Source of the DNA: Buddleja alternifolia
Taxonomy: Eukaryota > Streptophyta > Magnoliopsida > Lamiales > Scrophulariaceae
NCBI GenBank assembly: GCA_019426215.1
Contig: CM033405.1
Coordinates: 3,449,001 to 3,513,000, forward strand
DNA length: 64,000 nt
Reading direction: 5' to 3'
Shown here: positions 32,931-45,152 of the stretch, in pieces
Position numbering within the stretch: position 1 is the stretch's first letter
Layout of the letters: every line of letters starts with the position of its first letter
Notes under the pieces: generated by a model
What the model saw: the letters and a program-made list of their open reading frames with translations, nothing else
Databases searched by the model: none
Told to the model about the DNA's origin: nothing
Translations under genes and position numbers: made by a program

Positions 32931-34238
32931 GAAGCTAATTCCATCATCAAGAGATACATGCATTTCAGGGAAAACCTTGAGGAGCTTGACAAAAAGTTTG
33001 GACAGTTATCAGCTAACGCTGAAGCAGCTGGCCATATACAAAAAGCTGACCTGGGCATTGTCCAGGAAACCCTTAACGGGACGACGTACGCCATGACTAT
33101 GTTATGGACTACACTACAAGAACCAATTCGAAAGGCATCACCTTCAGTGATTACTCGCGAATTAAGAGAGCAGGACTCTACACCTGTGTTTAGAGAACGA
33201 GGCTCTATACCTGGAGCGGTGGATTCAAATACCACTTGCACAAGTCTATTCTCAGATTCTGAGGAAACGGATAAGGTTGAACAAAAAGAAGTGCAAGCTC
33301 CTACTAGTTCAAGTCAACCCACCACCTCTGGGGTTAAAGAGGGGGAGATTAATCTTAGGCCAGGAACATGCACCTTTAAGATTAATACTAACCCAATTAA
33401 TTTACATTGGCAGGGTTATCAGCGTTCTTGGGATAAATTAATCTCAAGACAAGGAATAAATCCTAATAGGACCTTGGTAGAAATATCAGGGAAATATCCT
33501 ATGGTTTGGATGAAGGAAGGATCTAAGCCAGAAGAGGTCTGAGAATGGTATGATTTTGGGGCAATAGCTTCAATACATACTAGGTCACCCAGCTTTTCAA
33601 AAATATCAAAACTTTCGGATTGGATCATAGGAGTCGTGTACGATTCATGGCAAAACAACCCTCACCTCAAAAGGGGTGATATCCTGGAATTGAAGTTTAT
33701 TTCAACAGCTCCAGAAATTACAGGAAAAGGGTCTCATCCAGCATTTCATTTTATGAAATTACAGAGACCAGACATGACGGCCTATAGCAAAATTCAGGTC
33801 GCAACGGGAGAAGCTCCGTTGGTTAGTGCTATCAACGAAGACGATATTTCCACCAGAAGAGCATGGGAAATGTGGGTCTGTCTTACAGAGATGGACAAAG
33901 TAAAGTATCCATTCAAAATCTTCACAAATTCGGTGAATGGGTCATTCCTGTTAAACTCCATGACAGGGAAAAGTACAGATTTCGCAGAAAAAGTCTTTGA
34001 GGAAAAAAGGACCATAATCTGGGAAAACAAGTTACCAGCAACTGAATCCACCAGGAAGAAGGCCTGTAACATGATGCATGTTGATCTTTGGCACAATCGG
34101 GAATGTTCAAGTTGTGAGTTCCAAGAGAAACCCTTATTTGGCACAAAAATACGGGTCACCAAGGTTAAACCCGAATCAGATAAAGATAAGGGTAAAAGGA
34201 AGACATTTTACCCAAAGGGTTTTCACAAACCCAGGTAA
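32919..34238 (+). pseudogene. Pararetrovirus downstream ORF, function unknown
   Basis: It begins right after RNase H with MEASEANSIIKRYMHFRENL, has a short coiled-coil-like N-terminus, a variable Ser/Thr-rich stretch (about 33160-33330) and then 'TCTFKINTNPINLHW' to 33541, where a stop occurs. It resumes as 33636-34238 ('ILELKFISTAPEITGKG', 'KIFTNSVNGSFLLNSM'), with 'MHVDLWHNRECSSCEF' and a Lys-rich tail. No domain could be named; it is not obviously a movement protein or a transactivator. Florendoviruses carry an ORF of unknown function in this position. Confidence 0.6.
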
Positions 34239-34369
34239 AATTATGTAAACGACAAAGGCGGCCTAATAATTAGGCGCACTAACCGAAAGTTGGTCATGTG
34301 ACTGACTAAGAGAAGACAGCTGAAAACAGTTGTAATGGACAAGGCGTGACAAACACAAGGACCCACGCG

Positions 34370-34470
34370 CATTATTGAAGATAGCCGTATGTAATGACGT
34401 CTAAAGATTAAAGAGGTTTTGGAATCCGACTTTGAAATCCGAAACCAAGTCTATAAGAAGAGAAGACGGA
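34370..34470 (+). promoter_or_regulatory. Putative pararetroviral promoter
   Basis: 'tgtaatgacgtctaaag' (34390) contains a TGACG (as-1-like) element, and 'gtctataagaag' (34450) is a TATA-like box about 55 bp downstream. The position after the last viral ORF matches that of the full-length transcript promoter of caulimovirids. Confidence 0.45.
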
Positions 34471-34949
34471 AGCAGATGGAGATCATCAAAAAAATTTCTC
34501 CAACTCTTTCAAAAACAATTATCCATAGAAACATTGTAATCTTTCTCCTTATAGTTTTAATACACGAGTGTATGGGGATTTCCCCAAATAGTAGTCCTCC
34601 TATGAGAGGCTAAGAGTTTTCTCCTCCAATAGCGAAGTAGAATAGTATTATGTAATTTCAATTTATATTTCATCAATAAAAGCAAATGCTTTGGCCACTT
34701 GTTGTCCAAAATATCAATTATATTTATAGATGTATATATCTTTTACACCCTCGGGCAGGAAACGAAGGGGGTTGTGTTGTGTATCGGTGAAGGAGCCAAG
34801 TGCTTCGAACCACCAGCTGCGGTAGTGTGGTTGGAAGAAGTCCATAAAACCGACGATAAGGCGGTCAAAAGAAGGTATATATGTATGTAAGGTTAATTTT
34901 ATTTCGGAAGCATGTTGGACCCAATCAATTGGAAAACTCCTTTTGCCAA

Positions 34950-35166
34950 ATTTTTAGAAAAAGGGGATTATTTTGGCTATAAAAATATTCAGAGGCTGAT
35001 TTGGAAAAGGTTGAAAATATGAGGTTAGTTTGAAGTAAAGAAAAGATAAGGAAGGACCATAGTGACACATTTTATAGAGAAAAGGGACTAATGTGCCATT
35101 TTTGTTTAATGGAGGACCAAAGTGAGACAAACTACAAAGCAGAGGGACCATAGGAGTCATTTTCTC
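34950..35166. repeat. MITE-type terminal sequence right of the pararetrovirus
   Basis: It ends 'agagggaccataggagtcattttctct', which mirrors 27640-27697. Internal 'ggaccaaagtg' and 'ggaccatagtg' units occur. See the matching entry on the left. Confidence 0.5.
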
Positions 35167-36538
35167 TATTATGAAATTTTATATCAACGTTTCACTTGAT
35201 CATTAACATTATATTCTCATCCAATAGCTTGCATATCTATCTCATTCAATATTCGCAGATCTATTTCGTGATACCCCTGTAAATAATATAGAACTTTCAC
35301 ATGTGGTAGTGGTTATATCGAAATTTGAAGTCTCATAATTAATGTTTAATACTTATATTTGATTATTTTTATTTTTATCCAAGCAAATTTATAATAGTTT
35401 GATGTTTACTGGTCTTTTGGAACATCAATGTTACTCATTGCATATCAATTTTTCCCCCAAATTTGCAACATCATCATAACCATTTAAAAGAATTACAAAT
35501 TTACCCCAAATATTAATTAACCACCCCAACATATATTAGACTAATTCAAACAACCAAGAAGGGTATTCTATAGATTAAGAAAACCATTAGCAAATAGACA
35601 AGTATTCTAAAAGAAATTCTAGCATGGATCTAATTTGACTAAATTTAAATGTGTTACTTTTGTTCATGATTAATTCATATAGCAAGTGCATTTTGCTTGT
35701 TTTAAGGTTTACATTTGAGTTCGATCAAACCAAGTTTCATCTTAAAATTATCTGTACTGATAGTCCAGACTTGGGGTGTTTACAATTCGATTAAACCAGC
35801 TGAAAACCAAAATTTCGGTTTAAATCGAATGAACAACCCTATTCCAGAACTTGTCTGCCCGAATCGAAGTATAATTCACAAAGTGAGTGAACTACACTTA
35901 CCATACCTCTAGTTACAAGACAATTAAATTACACAAAAAATAGGTAAATTGCATTTTTTGTCCCATATTTTTCCATAATTTATTATTTAGTCTCATTTGT
36001 TACGAGCTTCTCAAATTTAGTCCCATAACATTTAAATTGTTTTACATTTAACCCCAACCAAAATTTCCAGCCAAATTCAAAGGTTAACCCCCCGCTCCGT
36101 TAGTCAACATCTTTTACCATTTCTTTTAGGAGGATTAGTGCAAATTTCCCCACTAAACATCGTTGAAATCAAAATAGACAAAATAGACGTGGCTAAAAAC
36201 GTCATTTAAAATTTAAATAACTCTCATGCCCATTGACTTGTACCCCAGATAAAACTTTCTGGATTTTCACACACACACACACACTCGTTCTTCTTCCTCT
36301 CTCCCTCTGCTCCGCCACAGTTTTCATCAAATCAAATAAATTTGCAGCAGAAGCGGCGGAGAAGAAGAAACTGTAACACAGCTGGAATTCACTGTAATAG
36401 AATTGAATTCACAAAAAAAATCATTAAAAAGCATTTATTAATTTCTCCCCACCAACATCAACTGCACACCTTTATTTCTCCATTAATACTCTCTCCACCA
36501 CAAGTCAACCTTCGATATATACATACATACATACATAT

Positions 36539-36576
<38 letters not shown>

Positions 36577-36662
36577 CCTATTTTTGTTTTTCTTTAGCTT
36601 TCTCAGTTTCCTGTTGAATCATGATAACGAAGTAATGGTTATCGCTACCTTCAATCCACACA
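35167..36662 (+). other. Intergenic and probable promoter/5' leader of the WAKL gene
   Basis: AT-rich, with decayed MITE-like pieces: 35770-35850 has 'ttcggtttaaatcgaatgaacaaccct' (the end of a hAT-like MITE), and 35940-36100 has 'tagtccca' units. Near the gene are a (CA)n at 36270-36284, a CT-rich tract and a (TACA/TATACA)n microsatellite at 36520-36575, which would lie in the leader or proximal promoter. No other gene was seen. Confidence 0.45.
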
Positions 36663-39600
36663 ATGATTTTCGTTTTCATCATTTCTGCACTTTTATCAAT
36701 TCAATCGCAGTCAGTTTTCGCACAGACTACCAACTCAACTGCGTGCGATCAATCGTGCGGTGGAGATCTCGTGCCGTATCCGTTTGGATTCTCCGATGGA
36801 TGTGAAATTAGGTTAAATTGCAGTACCAATAATGGTAACAACATCCAGATTGGGAATTATACCGTCGTGAATATGACGTCCGATCAGATTCTGATTAACT
36901 TTCCGGCGAAATGTGACCGTCCGCTCGAGGAATTATCCTCGCTTTTCGGATTGAATTTCGCGCCGACGTGGCGCAACTGTCTTCTGTTAGAGAACTGCAG
37001 CTCTCCGACGAACGAGTGCGTGATACCTAGCAGATTGGTTAGGTCTAGAATCGTGTTCGAGGATTGCAATTTCGGATCGAGAAATAGCGATCATTATAAT
37101 ATAAGTTGTTATTCCGGTGGACTTGATGATGGATCGGAGTTTTTGGACTATGATAAAGTGATTGCGCAGGGGAATTGCAGTGTTCTGTTTTCGTCGATGA
37201 TGGTGGATTTGGATGAGAATGCTCGGAGTGTTGGCGGCGGCGGCGGCTCCGTGGGGCTGGAGTTTGAGACGGTGGAGCTCGGGTGGTGGCTGGTTGGGGA
37301 GTGTGATTGTGATCCGAACGCGAATTGTACGCCGGTTGTGTATGGAGCGCAGCCGCAGGGGTTTCGTTGCAAGTGTAACGAAGGGTACGCCGGAGATGGC
37401 TTCGCCGCCGGGAACCGTTGCCGGAGAGGTGCGTTCATTTTCTTTACTAGTTATCCAAAGAAAAGTTCTGTTTTCTTTGTTGTGTTTGATTTGTTCGGTG
37501 TGTTTTAGTTTGAAAAAAAAAATCAAATTAGTCGATTTTTCACTGGAAACTGGTGTTTCAAAACCGGTTTAAGCTCGTTCAAACTCAATTCGTTAAACTC
37601 AAATAAATTAAGTTTGGGTACTTATTTTGTATGATAAGAATTAATGTACAGCTCAAACTCGATCCAATTAGATAAAAATAATAGAATTTATGTAAAAAAA
37701 TAAAATTGCTCGAGTTTAACTTTTGTTCGATTTGATTACAACTCCTTTAAATTTAATTGAATTAACTGTCGAAACACACTTGAACATAATTTGTCAAATT
37801 CAAAGGAAATTAAATAATGAATTAATTGACTTGACCAAATCCACAGTCGACAACTCGACATGCAGCCGTCTTTACGTTTTTTTGATTTTATAAAGAGAAT
37901 TATATTTGGCATTATTCATTTTCTTGGTGATGTACAATGAGTATACTTTTCTTGATGACCTAATTGCATTTTGACTTTGGAAAGAGTTGAATTTAAAGGT
38001 TTTTAAGGGTTTTAATTTTTGAAGTTTTTGTTTTTCTAATGCTGGTGATCAAAGTGGAAATATTGATTGTGTACTTGGCCAAAATCATTTGAGGGGCTTT
38101 TGGTTGCTATCATTTTGTATTATGAATCGATGACCTGATATATCTCATAAATATAAAAAAATAAAAACTTACAATCAACGACTGAGTATTACGATCAACT
38201 AACAGCTAGTATGAAAATAGAGAAATACCGACCTCTAATAATATCATGTGGCCTACTAGACCTATATTTAGGCTTTAGTGCATAAAATAGATAATGCTAT
38301 ATGTATTTATTTTATGATTTTTATCCCATCGATTTATCATCTGTTCTAATTATAATAGGGAGTTGTTAAAGACACTTCAACTTTTGTTATTGGCACTCCA
38401 CATTTCATTTCATTTTTTCAAAAGGACAAAATTATCCTTAAAGCAAAGAAAATATAAATTAGTGCATACACAATTGCACCTTGTATTATGAGAAATGCTC
38501 ATGGACTCCAAAATAAAAAAGGTTGAATTTTGAGAAACTTTGTCCAAAAGAAATAGGGAGAGAAAAACATAAAAATCTTCAAACTTTTTGTAAATAAATA
38601 ATTTTTTTTTGCCAACTTTTAAATATAAAATATTCATCCATTAGTTGGTGCTAAGGGTGCCCACGAATCGAGTCTGACCAAATTTCTTCGCCCGAGCTCA
38701 ATTATTTCTTATTAATATATATTATTAAATTTAATCATGATAAATATTAAATATAGCATTATATATATAATATCATAAGATATTATGTTATATTTATGTA
38801 TGTATCAATAAATGAATAATTTTTTATTAAATATATTAATTACTAAAATAAAATTTTGTGCATTATTTCAGCTTGCTAGCCTTTGAACAAGTATTTTTTT
38901 GGGCTTGAGCTCGGTTTGTTAGTCTCGGCTCGAGCTCAAGTCGAGCTATTTGAGCCAACTCGACTCGTTAGTCACCCTAGTTGCTGCACATATTTTGGTT
39001 TTTGGTTGCTTTTGATACTCAATTAAAATTTTGGCAATGAATAACTGAAGCAATGAAAATGATTTAGAGGAGTCGGATGAAATATTAAAAATTGTCATAC
39101 TAAAAGCTTCGAGAAAATTTTAAAATATTGTCTAAGTACTAATCAACCCACATTAATAATATAATTGGTAAAAATAAAAGTTAGAACTCTTGTTCAATAT
39201 TTTGCTTGATGAATTATTTCTTTCTAAAATAGTTTAAGATATTAATTGTTTTTCAAAAATTAGTTGATTTTTATATTTTTCTTTTACAATTTACAATATT
39301 ATATTTGTATATTCATATGTGATTCGTTGAGTTTTCAACTAAAATTGATGATAATAAATAAAAATATTTTAGATTTATTAGGTAATAAAGTAAATATAAA
39401 AAAAATTATTTCAATCAATTTATCTCTAATCGCGTTTCTAGATATTTTAAGCTGAATTGACTTGAACACATTTATACTTAATAGATTTAACAAGAATAAT
39501 ATAAATTGTCTTCAAAAATTTTCTTTTACACAGTGAAGGGCTTTTTTGTCTTTTTAGCAAAATAAAATAGTTGTTGGAGTGCCAATAACAAAAGTTGGAG

Positions 39601-42600
39601 TGTCTTTAACAATTCCCTTATAATATTATAATGACCTTATTATGGCAAGAATTTATTGTGAATTTTTTTAGGTGTATTTAATAAATAGTTTCTCCCCAAA
39701 ATTGGGATATTGTACATCGGTAATTGTCATGGTAGTGATAGATATTATCGAAAGTTCATCTCACTTATTAGTTCAAAAGTATATGTAACCTTTACTAGGT
39801 TGACATCGGTATATTTGTATGTGATGAAGTTGTGTAGTACGAAGAAAGAAAAGTAACACTAGAGATACCCGATTTATGAATTCATATTTTCTAGAAGGGT
39901 GTTTTAGTCATTTGACATTAATCATTGTAGATTTAGCTCCACATAAATAGATAAAGTGTATCTCTTATAATAAGTAGATGAGGGCGGCCATGAACGTACA
40001 AATTATTCGTCGAATCATGTAAACCTTGTCTGGTGTGAGTTTAGCTATTTTTCCAATGTTTTTGGATTGTCTAGCTCTTACCAAATGCAATTATTAATAT
40101 GATGGAATCCACAAGAAATCTACCCTGTATTGAGGTATGTAATTATACTAGGATTTCGAGTATCAAAACCCCATTAGAATAATTAAGTAACAAGATTATT
40201 TGCTCATAATCCTAATGTTTATATGCTTAAGGGATTCAGAGCCGGAGCGAGCCCCCCCTCCCCCTCCCCCAAAAAACCCAAAAAAAAATTCTTTGAAATT
40301 CTATTTCCAATATACAATTATGTGATACTTCATAATTTTGCTCCCATAAAAATACTAATAAACATATATTTTACTACTCAATCTACATTCTCAATTTAGG
40401 ATCAATAAAAAAAATTCTTTGAAATTCTATTTTCAATATACAATTATGTGATACTTCATAATTTTGCTCCCATAAAAATACTAATAAACATATATTTTAC
40501 TACTCAATCTACATTCTCAATTTAGGATCAATATATCGTTTCTCTTATTTCTTATGTATTAAGTATCTATTTCATTTCCTTTTTTTCCAAAATTCGAATT
40601 CTATGATAGAATTAATGATAATTGATATTTTTTTGTGAAATGTTAAGTTTAAAGTTAATTGTTTCTCTATACCATATTTTCTAGGCTTTTTATGTTTTCT
40701 TTTTATTTGATGCTTGCCAGTATTACTTTTGAATTTTCATTTGTCTTAAAAATTGTATTTTGTTAGTGATAATTATGAAAATATGTAAAATATTATTTGT
40801 ATATAGTATTTATTTAGTATGAACCTATTTCTCATTACTTTTAAGCATTGGTAATTTAATGACTTGTTAAAAAGGACTATCATAAACAAAAGTTTCAAGC
40901 ATAGAAAATTGCATATTAAAATATCTGTACTTATTTTTATCCAAACCCGCCCACCCTTACGGAAATTTGTAGCTCAAGGGATTAAAGATTATATTATTTC
41001 TTGAGATTGCCACTTGCTTATTGGATAATCACAAAAGTCAAAAGCTTGTACTATCCAAATTCATATGACAAAGACAAATATGAGAAGGATCACATGGTAA
41101 TTAAGATATTTTGTAAAGTTCCAGATTTTTCAGTATAGGAAAGTCAGAGGAAAGAGAGGAAACAATCTCAAACTTTGGTCAAATATGGTAGAATAAATGA
41201 ACACGAAATTGTCCATTGAGTGGGATCTTGGTCTTATGAGATGAACTACTTATATTGTTGGATGTAAAATTTAGCTATTGTAGGACAAATTAGTTAAGAC
41301 CAATATTTATTGCGGCCCAGTGTCTGGTTGTTAAGTTTCTACATTCCTACTTAAATTCCACGAGTTCGAATTCTACTAAAGACGTTTAGCATGTCAATTT
41401 ATATGAAATACTTTGAGTTGGCGATGATCTTCTTATAATGCTTGATCTAGGTGGGACTATGATATATTTTTTAGTATGTAGATGGACTATCGTGACCTAA
41501 GAAAATTATGAGTCTCGGTGAATTTTGGAGAAAAGAATATTCTTTTGCGGTTAAGTTCCATTTATTAGGGTAGTTCATTATGAGTTTCACTTGACTCGAT
41601 CTTTAGCCATTCAAAAAAAAAATTCCCGGATTGTTTCTTTTAAACCTATTAGATATGTCGAAAGTTTGGGTAATTTGCACTTTGCACCCTCAAATTAGCA
41701 CACTCCGTACAATGCACCCTTGAATTCCAATATGACATATTGCACATTTGGAATTGGTGTTAGGTTGGCGGATTGCACCCCAACTGAGTTCATGCCATAT
41801 TTCTTGTCGAAAGATACCCCGTTGTTCAAGAACACAAGGGGGTAAAATGCCTTGACCCTAAAAAGAAAGACAAGCAGGCGCAACACCAAGAAATTTATTA
41901 AGATTAGGAGCAGAAAGAAACGAGAAAAAAAGGGGACCATTTTATCACATTAAACTCGACCAACTAGTTGTTCCAGCAATAGATATTACTTGAACTTGGT
42001 TCATGGTGCAGTTCGTTAAGATAATGTTAATCCTATGTATGGTGCAATCTACCAAATTTGCAATTTAAACAGTACATATGTGTCAACGCGTGCTAATTGA
42101 GGGTGCAAAATGCAGATTACCTTGAAATTCAGGTGCTATATCTGTGCTCAGTGTGTGCCGAATTAGCTTTTGTTGGGATTAAGTCGTTACAACTAATGAC
42201 AATTTTTCAAAATACCATATATATATATATGTGTGTGTGTGTATCTGATACATATATGTCTAATATTTTTTGAAATATTATTCTTTAAATCCTGCTAATT
42301 TTGTATTTTCTAATGTATCAGTTTCCCACTGCAATGCTCAAAGGTACATGTCTGGTAGATGTGGTAGAACTAAAATAGGCATTCTTGTTGCAGGTACTTA
42401 CTCCTTACCCCTTGATTATAAGTTATATGCATTTTCATAGCACATTCTTGAATCTTCATAAGTTCATTCTGCTCTAGTTTTGATGATGAAGTTGCTAAAA
42501 ACGTTATCTTTTTAATATTGTTCCCTCATTGATCCATATAAAATTATATTAATTGAAGGATGAATATATAAACTTGTACCGAGATTTTATCTAAACGCAG

Positions 42601-44539
42601 ATAACGTCCCCTCAGATTTCTAAAATCACATTCACTTCTTTTCAAAGTTTTTCGTCATTTTACATACAACCCCTATCGTTAGATAAGTAAACATAAAAAT
42701 TTACACATACCCCCCTTGAGATTTATTTGATTTACTCTAATTTCCCTTGAGATATATTATTGCGAACTTATCATATAATTCTTATGACTTAGGAGAGGCG
42801 AATGTACTTTCAAAAGTACGAAGGAATCTAATCTATGTTTAGATCGAACTTGAAGGAAGATTATGTAATCATCCCAAAACTTAATACCAACTTTTTGAAC
42901 TCTATCATTCTAGTTTTGGAGAAATTCTAGTATATGTACCTAGATTGGCCAATATCATTCAATTTCCTTGTAACAAATCACATCGTAAATGTGTTACACT
43001 TTCTTTGTTCGGTCAAATCAGGTCTGGATTAGAATTTTCCAATAGCAATGCCTTTTTCTCCACGCTTCTCTTGTTTGTGCATTCTTTCTCTTTTCCTGTT
43101 CTTTGATAATATTACTCTCACTAAATTTACCAACCAATACAATTATGACTCTTGAATAAAATCTCTCTTATTACCGATTCCACATAAAATATTCATTATA
43201 ATTTAAAACCATCCATTCTATTCTATTTATAGGGATTATTGGTGTAGCTTCATTGGTGGCATCTATAGCTCTCTTCTTCTTCTACTACATAAAGAGACGC
43301 TCAAGAACTCTAAAGAGCAGATTAAGTGCAAAACATCTCCTCTCTGAAGCAGCAGGCAACTCCAATGTCGCATTCTACCCTTACAAAGAAATCGAAAGAG
43401 CTACAAACGCCTTCTGCGAGAAACAAAGGCTTGGGACGGGTGCCTATGGCACGGTTTACGCGGGAAAGCTCCACAACGACGAGTGGGTAGCAATCAAGAA
43501 AATAAGGTATCGCGATCATGAAAGTGTCGAGCAAGTAATGAATGAGATCAAACTTCTCTCCTCGGTCAGCCATCCAAATCTAGTCCGCCTTTTAGGATGT
43601 TGCATTGAAAACGGTGAACAAATTCTCGTTTATGAGTATATGCCAAACGGTACCTTATCTCAGCATCTGCAGAGAGAAAGAGGCTCGGTTTTACCGTGGA
43701 CTATACGTCTCACTATAGCCGCGGAAACCGCTCGTGCTATAGCCCATTTGCATACGTCAATGAATCCTCCAATATACCATAGAGATATTAAATCTAGTAA
43801 TATACTATTAGATTACAATTTCAATTCAAAAGTGGCGGATTTTGGTCTTTCAAGATTTGGCATGATGGACGACTCCCACATCTCCACGGCCCCACAAGGG
43901 ACCCCGGGGTACGTCGACCCTCAATATCATCAAAACTTCCATCTTTCAGATAAGAGCGATGTTTACAGCTTCGGGGTGGTTCTAGTGGAGATAATCACAT
44001 CAATGAAAGTGGTTGATTTCTCGCGGCCCCACCACGAGATCAACTTGGCCGCCCTAGCGATCGAGAGGATCGGTAAGGGTCGGGTGGATGAGATCGTAGA
44101 TCCGTTTCTTGAGCCGAATAGGGATGCATGGACTTTATCATCGGTTCATAAAGTAGCTGAGCTGGCATTTAGATGTCTCGCGTTTCATAGGGACATGAGG
44201 CCATCGATGATGGAAGTGGCGGACGAGCTCGAGCAAATTAGGCTCAGTGGTTGGGCACCGTTGGATGAGAATGTATGCATGGGATCATCAGTGGCATCTT
44301 CATGTTCATCGCCGTTTGATGCAAGTGAGAAATCATTGAGCACCAAGACAAGTCGGAAGGGGATCGGGGTCGGGAGTAGGAGGTTGATTGGTTCTCAAAA
44401 GGCCGGTGGCCTCGGTGATGGCTTGCCTACGACGGGAGAGACGAAGGAGAGTTCTCCGGTATCTGTACAGGAATATTGGTTGAGTCAACAGAGCTCACCA
44501 CCATCAACTAACAGCTTATTGGGTAAAGTTGTTAAGTGA
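36663..44539 (+). CDS. Wall-associated receptor kinase-like 14 type protein
   Basis: Three exons, 36663-37428, 42322-42393 and 43233-44539, join in phase (2145 bases, 714 residues), close to the ~708 residues of Arabidopsis WAKL14. There is a signal peptide (about residues 1-21). A galacturonan-binding WAK N-terminal domain has 'CDQSCGGDLVPYPFGFSDGC', and an EGF-like Cys-rich stretch reads 'CDCDPNANCTP' then 'GFRCKCNEGYAGDGF'. The transmembrane helix 'GILVAGIIGVASLVASIALF' spans the exon 2/3 junction. The Ser/Thr kinase has 'LGTGAYGTVYAGKL', the lysine in VAIKK, HRDIKSSN, DFGLSR and TPGYVDPQY. It is an RD kinase with all catalytic residues. The C-tail 'WLSQQSSPPSTNSLLG' is typical of WAKL14/21. 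Role: plasma-membrane kinase sensing cell-wall pectin. No lesions were seen. Orthology is from memory. Confidence 0.92.
38358..39617. mobile_element. TIR DNA transposon, 1.26 kb, with 8-bp TSD
   Basis: The ends 'gggagttgttaaagacactt' and, in reverse, 'gggaattgttaaagacactc' continue for about 85 bp with few mismatches (through 'ttttgttattggcactcca'). A perfect TTATAATA duplication flanks it (38350-38357 and 39618-39625). The interior is non-coding and includes a 'gagctcaagtcgagct' palindromic repeat region at 38640-38990, itself similar to 48570-48970. The 8-bp duplication suggests hAT; the long TIRs are also Mutator-like. Confidence 0.85.
40285..40530. repeat. Tandem duplication, 2 x ~124 bp
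   Basis: 'aattctttgaaattctattt' starts at 40289 and 40413. The copies are near-identical through 'ctacattctcaatttaggatcaat', so the duplication is recent. Confidence 0.9.
41669..42121. mobile_element. MITE in WAKL intron 1
   Basis: The left end 'ggtaatttgcactttgcacc' mirrors the right end (in reverse 'ggtaatctgcattttgcacc') for about 35 bp, including 'ctcaa(a)ttagcac'. 'ttg' flanks both sides, a possible 3-bp duplication. Non-coding. Confidence 0.75.
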
Positions 44540-45152
44540 TTGAAGATGTGCTTTCATTTAACCTTCGTAGTGTGTATACGAAAGAAAATTTTCCGATTTA
44601 TATATCTTTGGACCAACTTATTTTGTGTGAAACCGGGTCCATTTTCTTTGGTAATTTGTATATGTAATTTAGAAAAAATGATCGATCTGAATATAAGAAG
44701 TGTTTAGAGGTTGTTCCCACAAACATGTCGCATTTGACCCAGCGGAAGAAGAAAAGTCTAGATGTAAAAATAAAAAAAGTTAAAACTAATCTTTATGTGT
44801 TTGGATGACCTCGTAAACTCGTTATAATATAAGATGTTTATGAGCTTATAAGCTTAATAAAAGTGTTTGAATAACTTTTTTGGAAAAAAGCTTATAAATT
44901 CTCAATGTAAGATGTTAGTTGGCTTGTAAATAAATTAAGAATACTAATTTATTTTGTGAGATCTTAAAAAACCTCTTCGCAGTTTAGTTTGGTTATTTTC
45001 ATTACATAATTGATATTACTTGCCCCTTATAAGCTTTATGATATTATTTTGTCCAAATACTTAAGAAACTTTTTTCTGATAAGATTCAACATCTTGTTTA
45101 TATGATATATGAATAATTACGGTTGTCCCAAGAATCCCATAAAATCGCTACC
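44540..45152. other. Intergenic, possible degenerate MITE
   Basis: The WAKL 3' untranslated region would be here. At 44798-45065 'gtgtttggatgac...gcttataagc' is weakly mirrored by 'cttataagc...gtccaaatac', suggesting an old MITE. Nothing else was seen. Confidence 0.4.

Larger units (their letters stand above)
27887..34760 (+). mobile_element. Endogenous pararetrovirus (Caulimoviridae), decayed
   Basis: An initiator-Met primer-binding site TGGTATCAGAGCTTAGG lies at 27887-27903. Then, in order, come a small coiled-coil ORF, a capsid with a CCHC knuckle, protease, reverse transcriptase and RNase H, an extra downstream ORF, a promoter-like region and 'aataaaa' (34676). There is no integrase and there are no LTRs, which separates it from LTR retroelements. 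Several stops and frameshifts break the coding sequence (28374, 28660-28662, 30090-30460, 30767, 31645-31900, 32720-32722, 33541), so it is not infectious as it stands. No movement-protein domain was recognised. The overall arrangement with an ORF after RNase H recalls florendoviruses, but the genus is not settled. Confidence 0.85.
37429..42321 (+). other. WAKL intron 1 (4.9 kb), transposon-rich
   Basis: Bounded by GT (37429) and AG (42321). It contains a TIR element at 38358-39617, a 124-bp tandem duplication at 40285-40530 and a MITE at 41669-42121. The remainder is AT-rich with no exons recognised. Confidence 0.8.

Noticed and set aside
27887..34760. Viral region considered as an LTR retrotransposon
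   Set aside because: No integrase, no LTRs, and the capsid knuckle, RT style and downstream ORF fit Caulimoviridae.
36987..37526. A 179-codon minus-strand open frame opposite WAKL exon 1
   Set aside because: Shadow of the plus-strand exon, which has signal peptide, Cys pattern and splice site.
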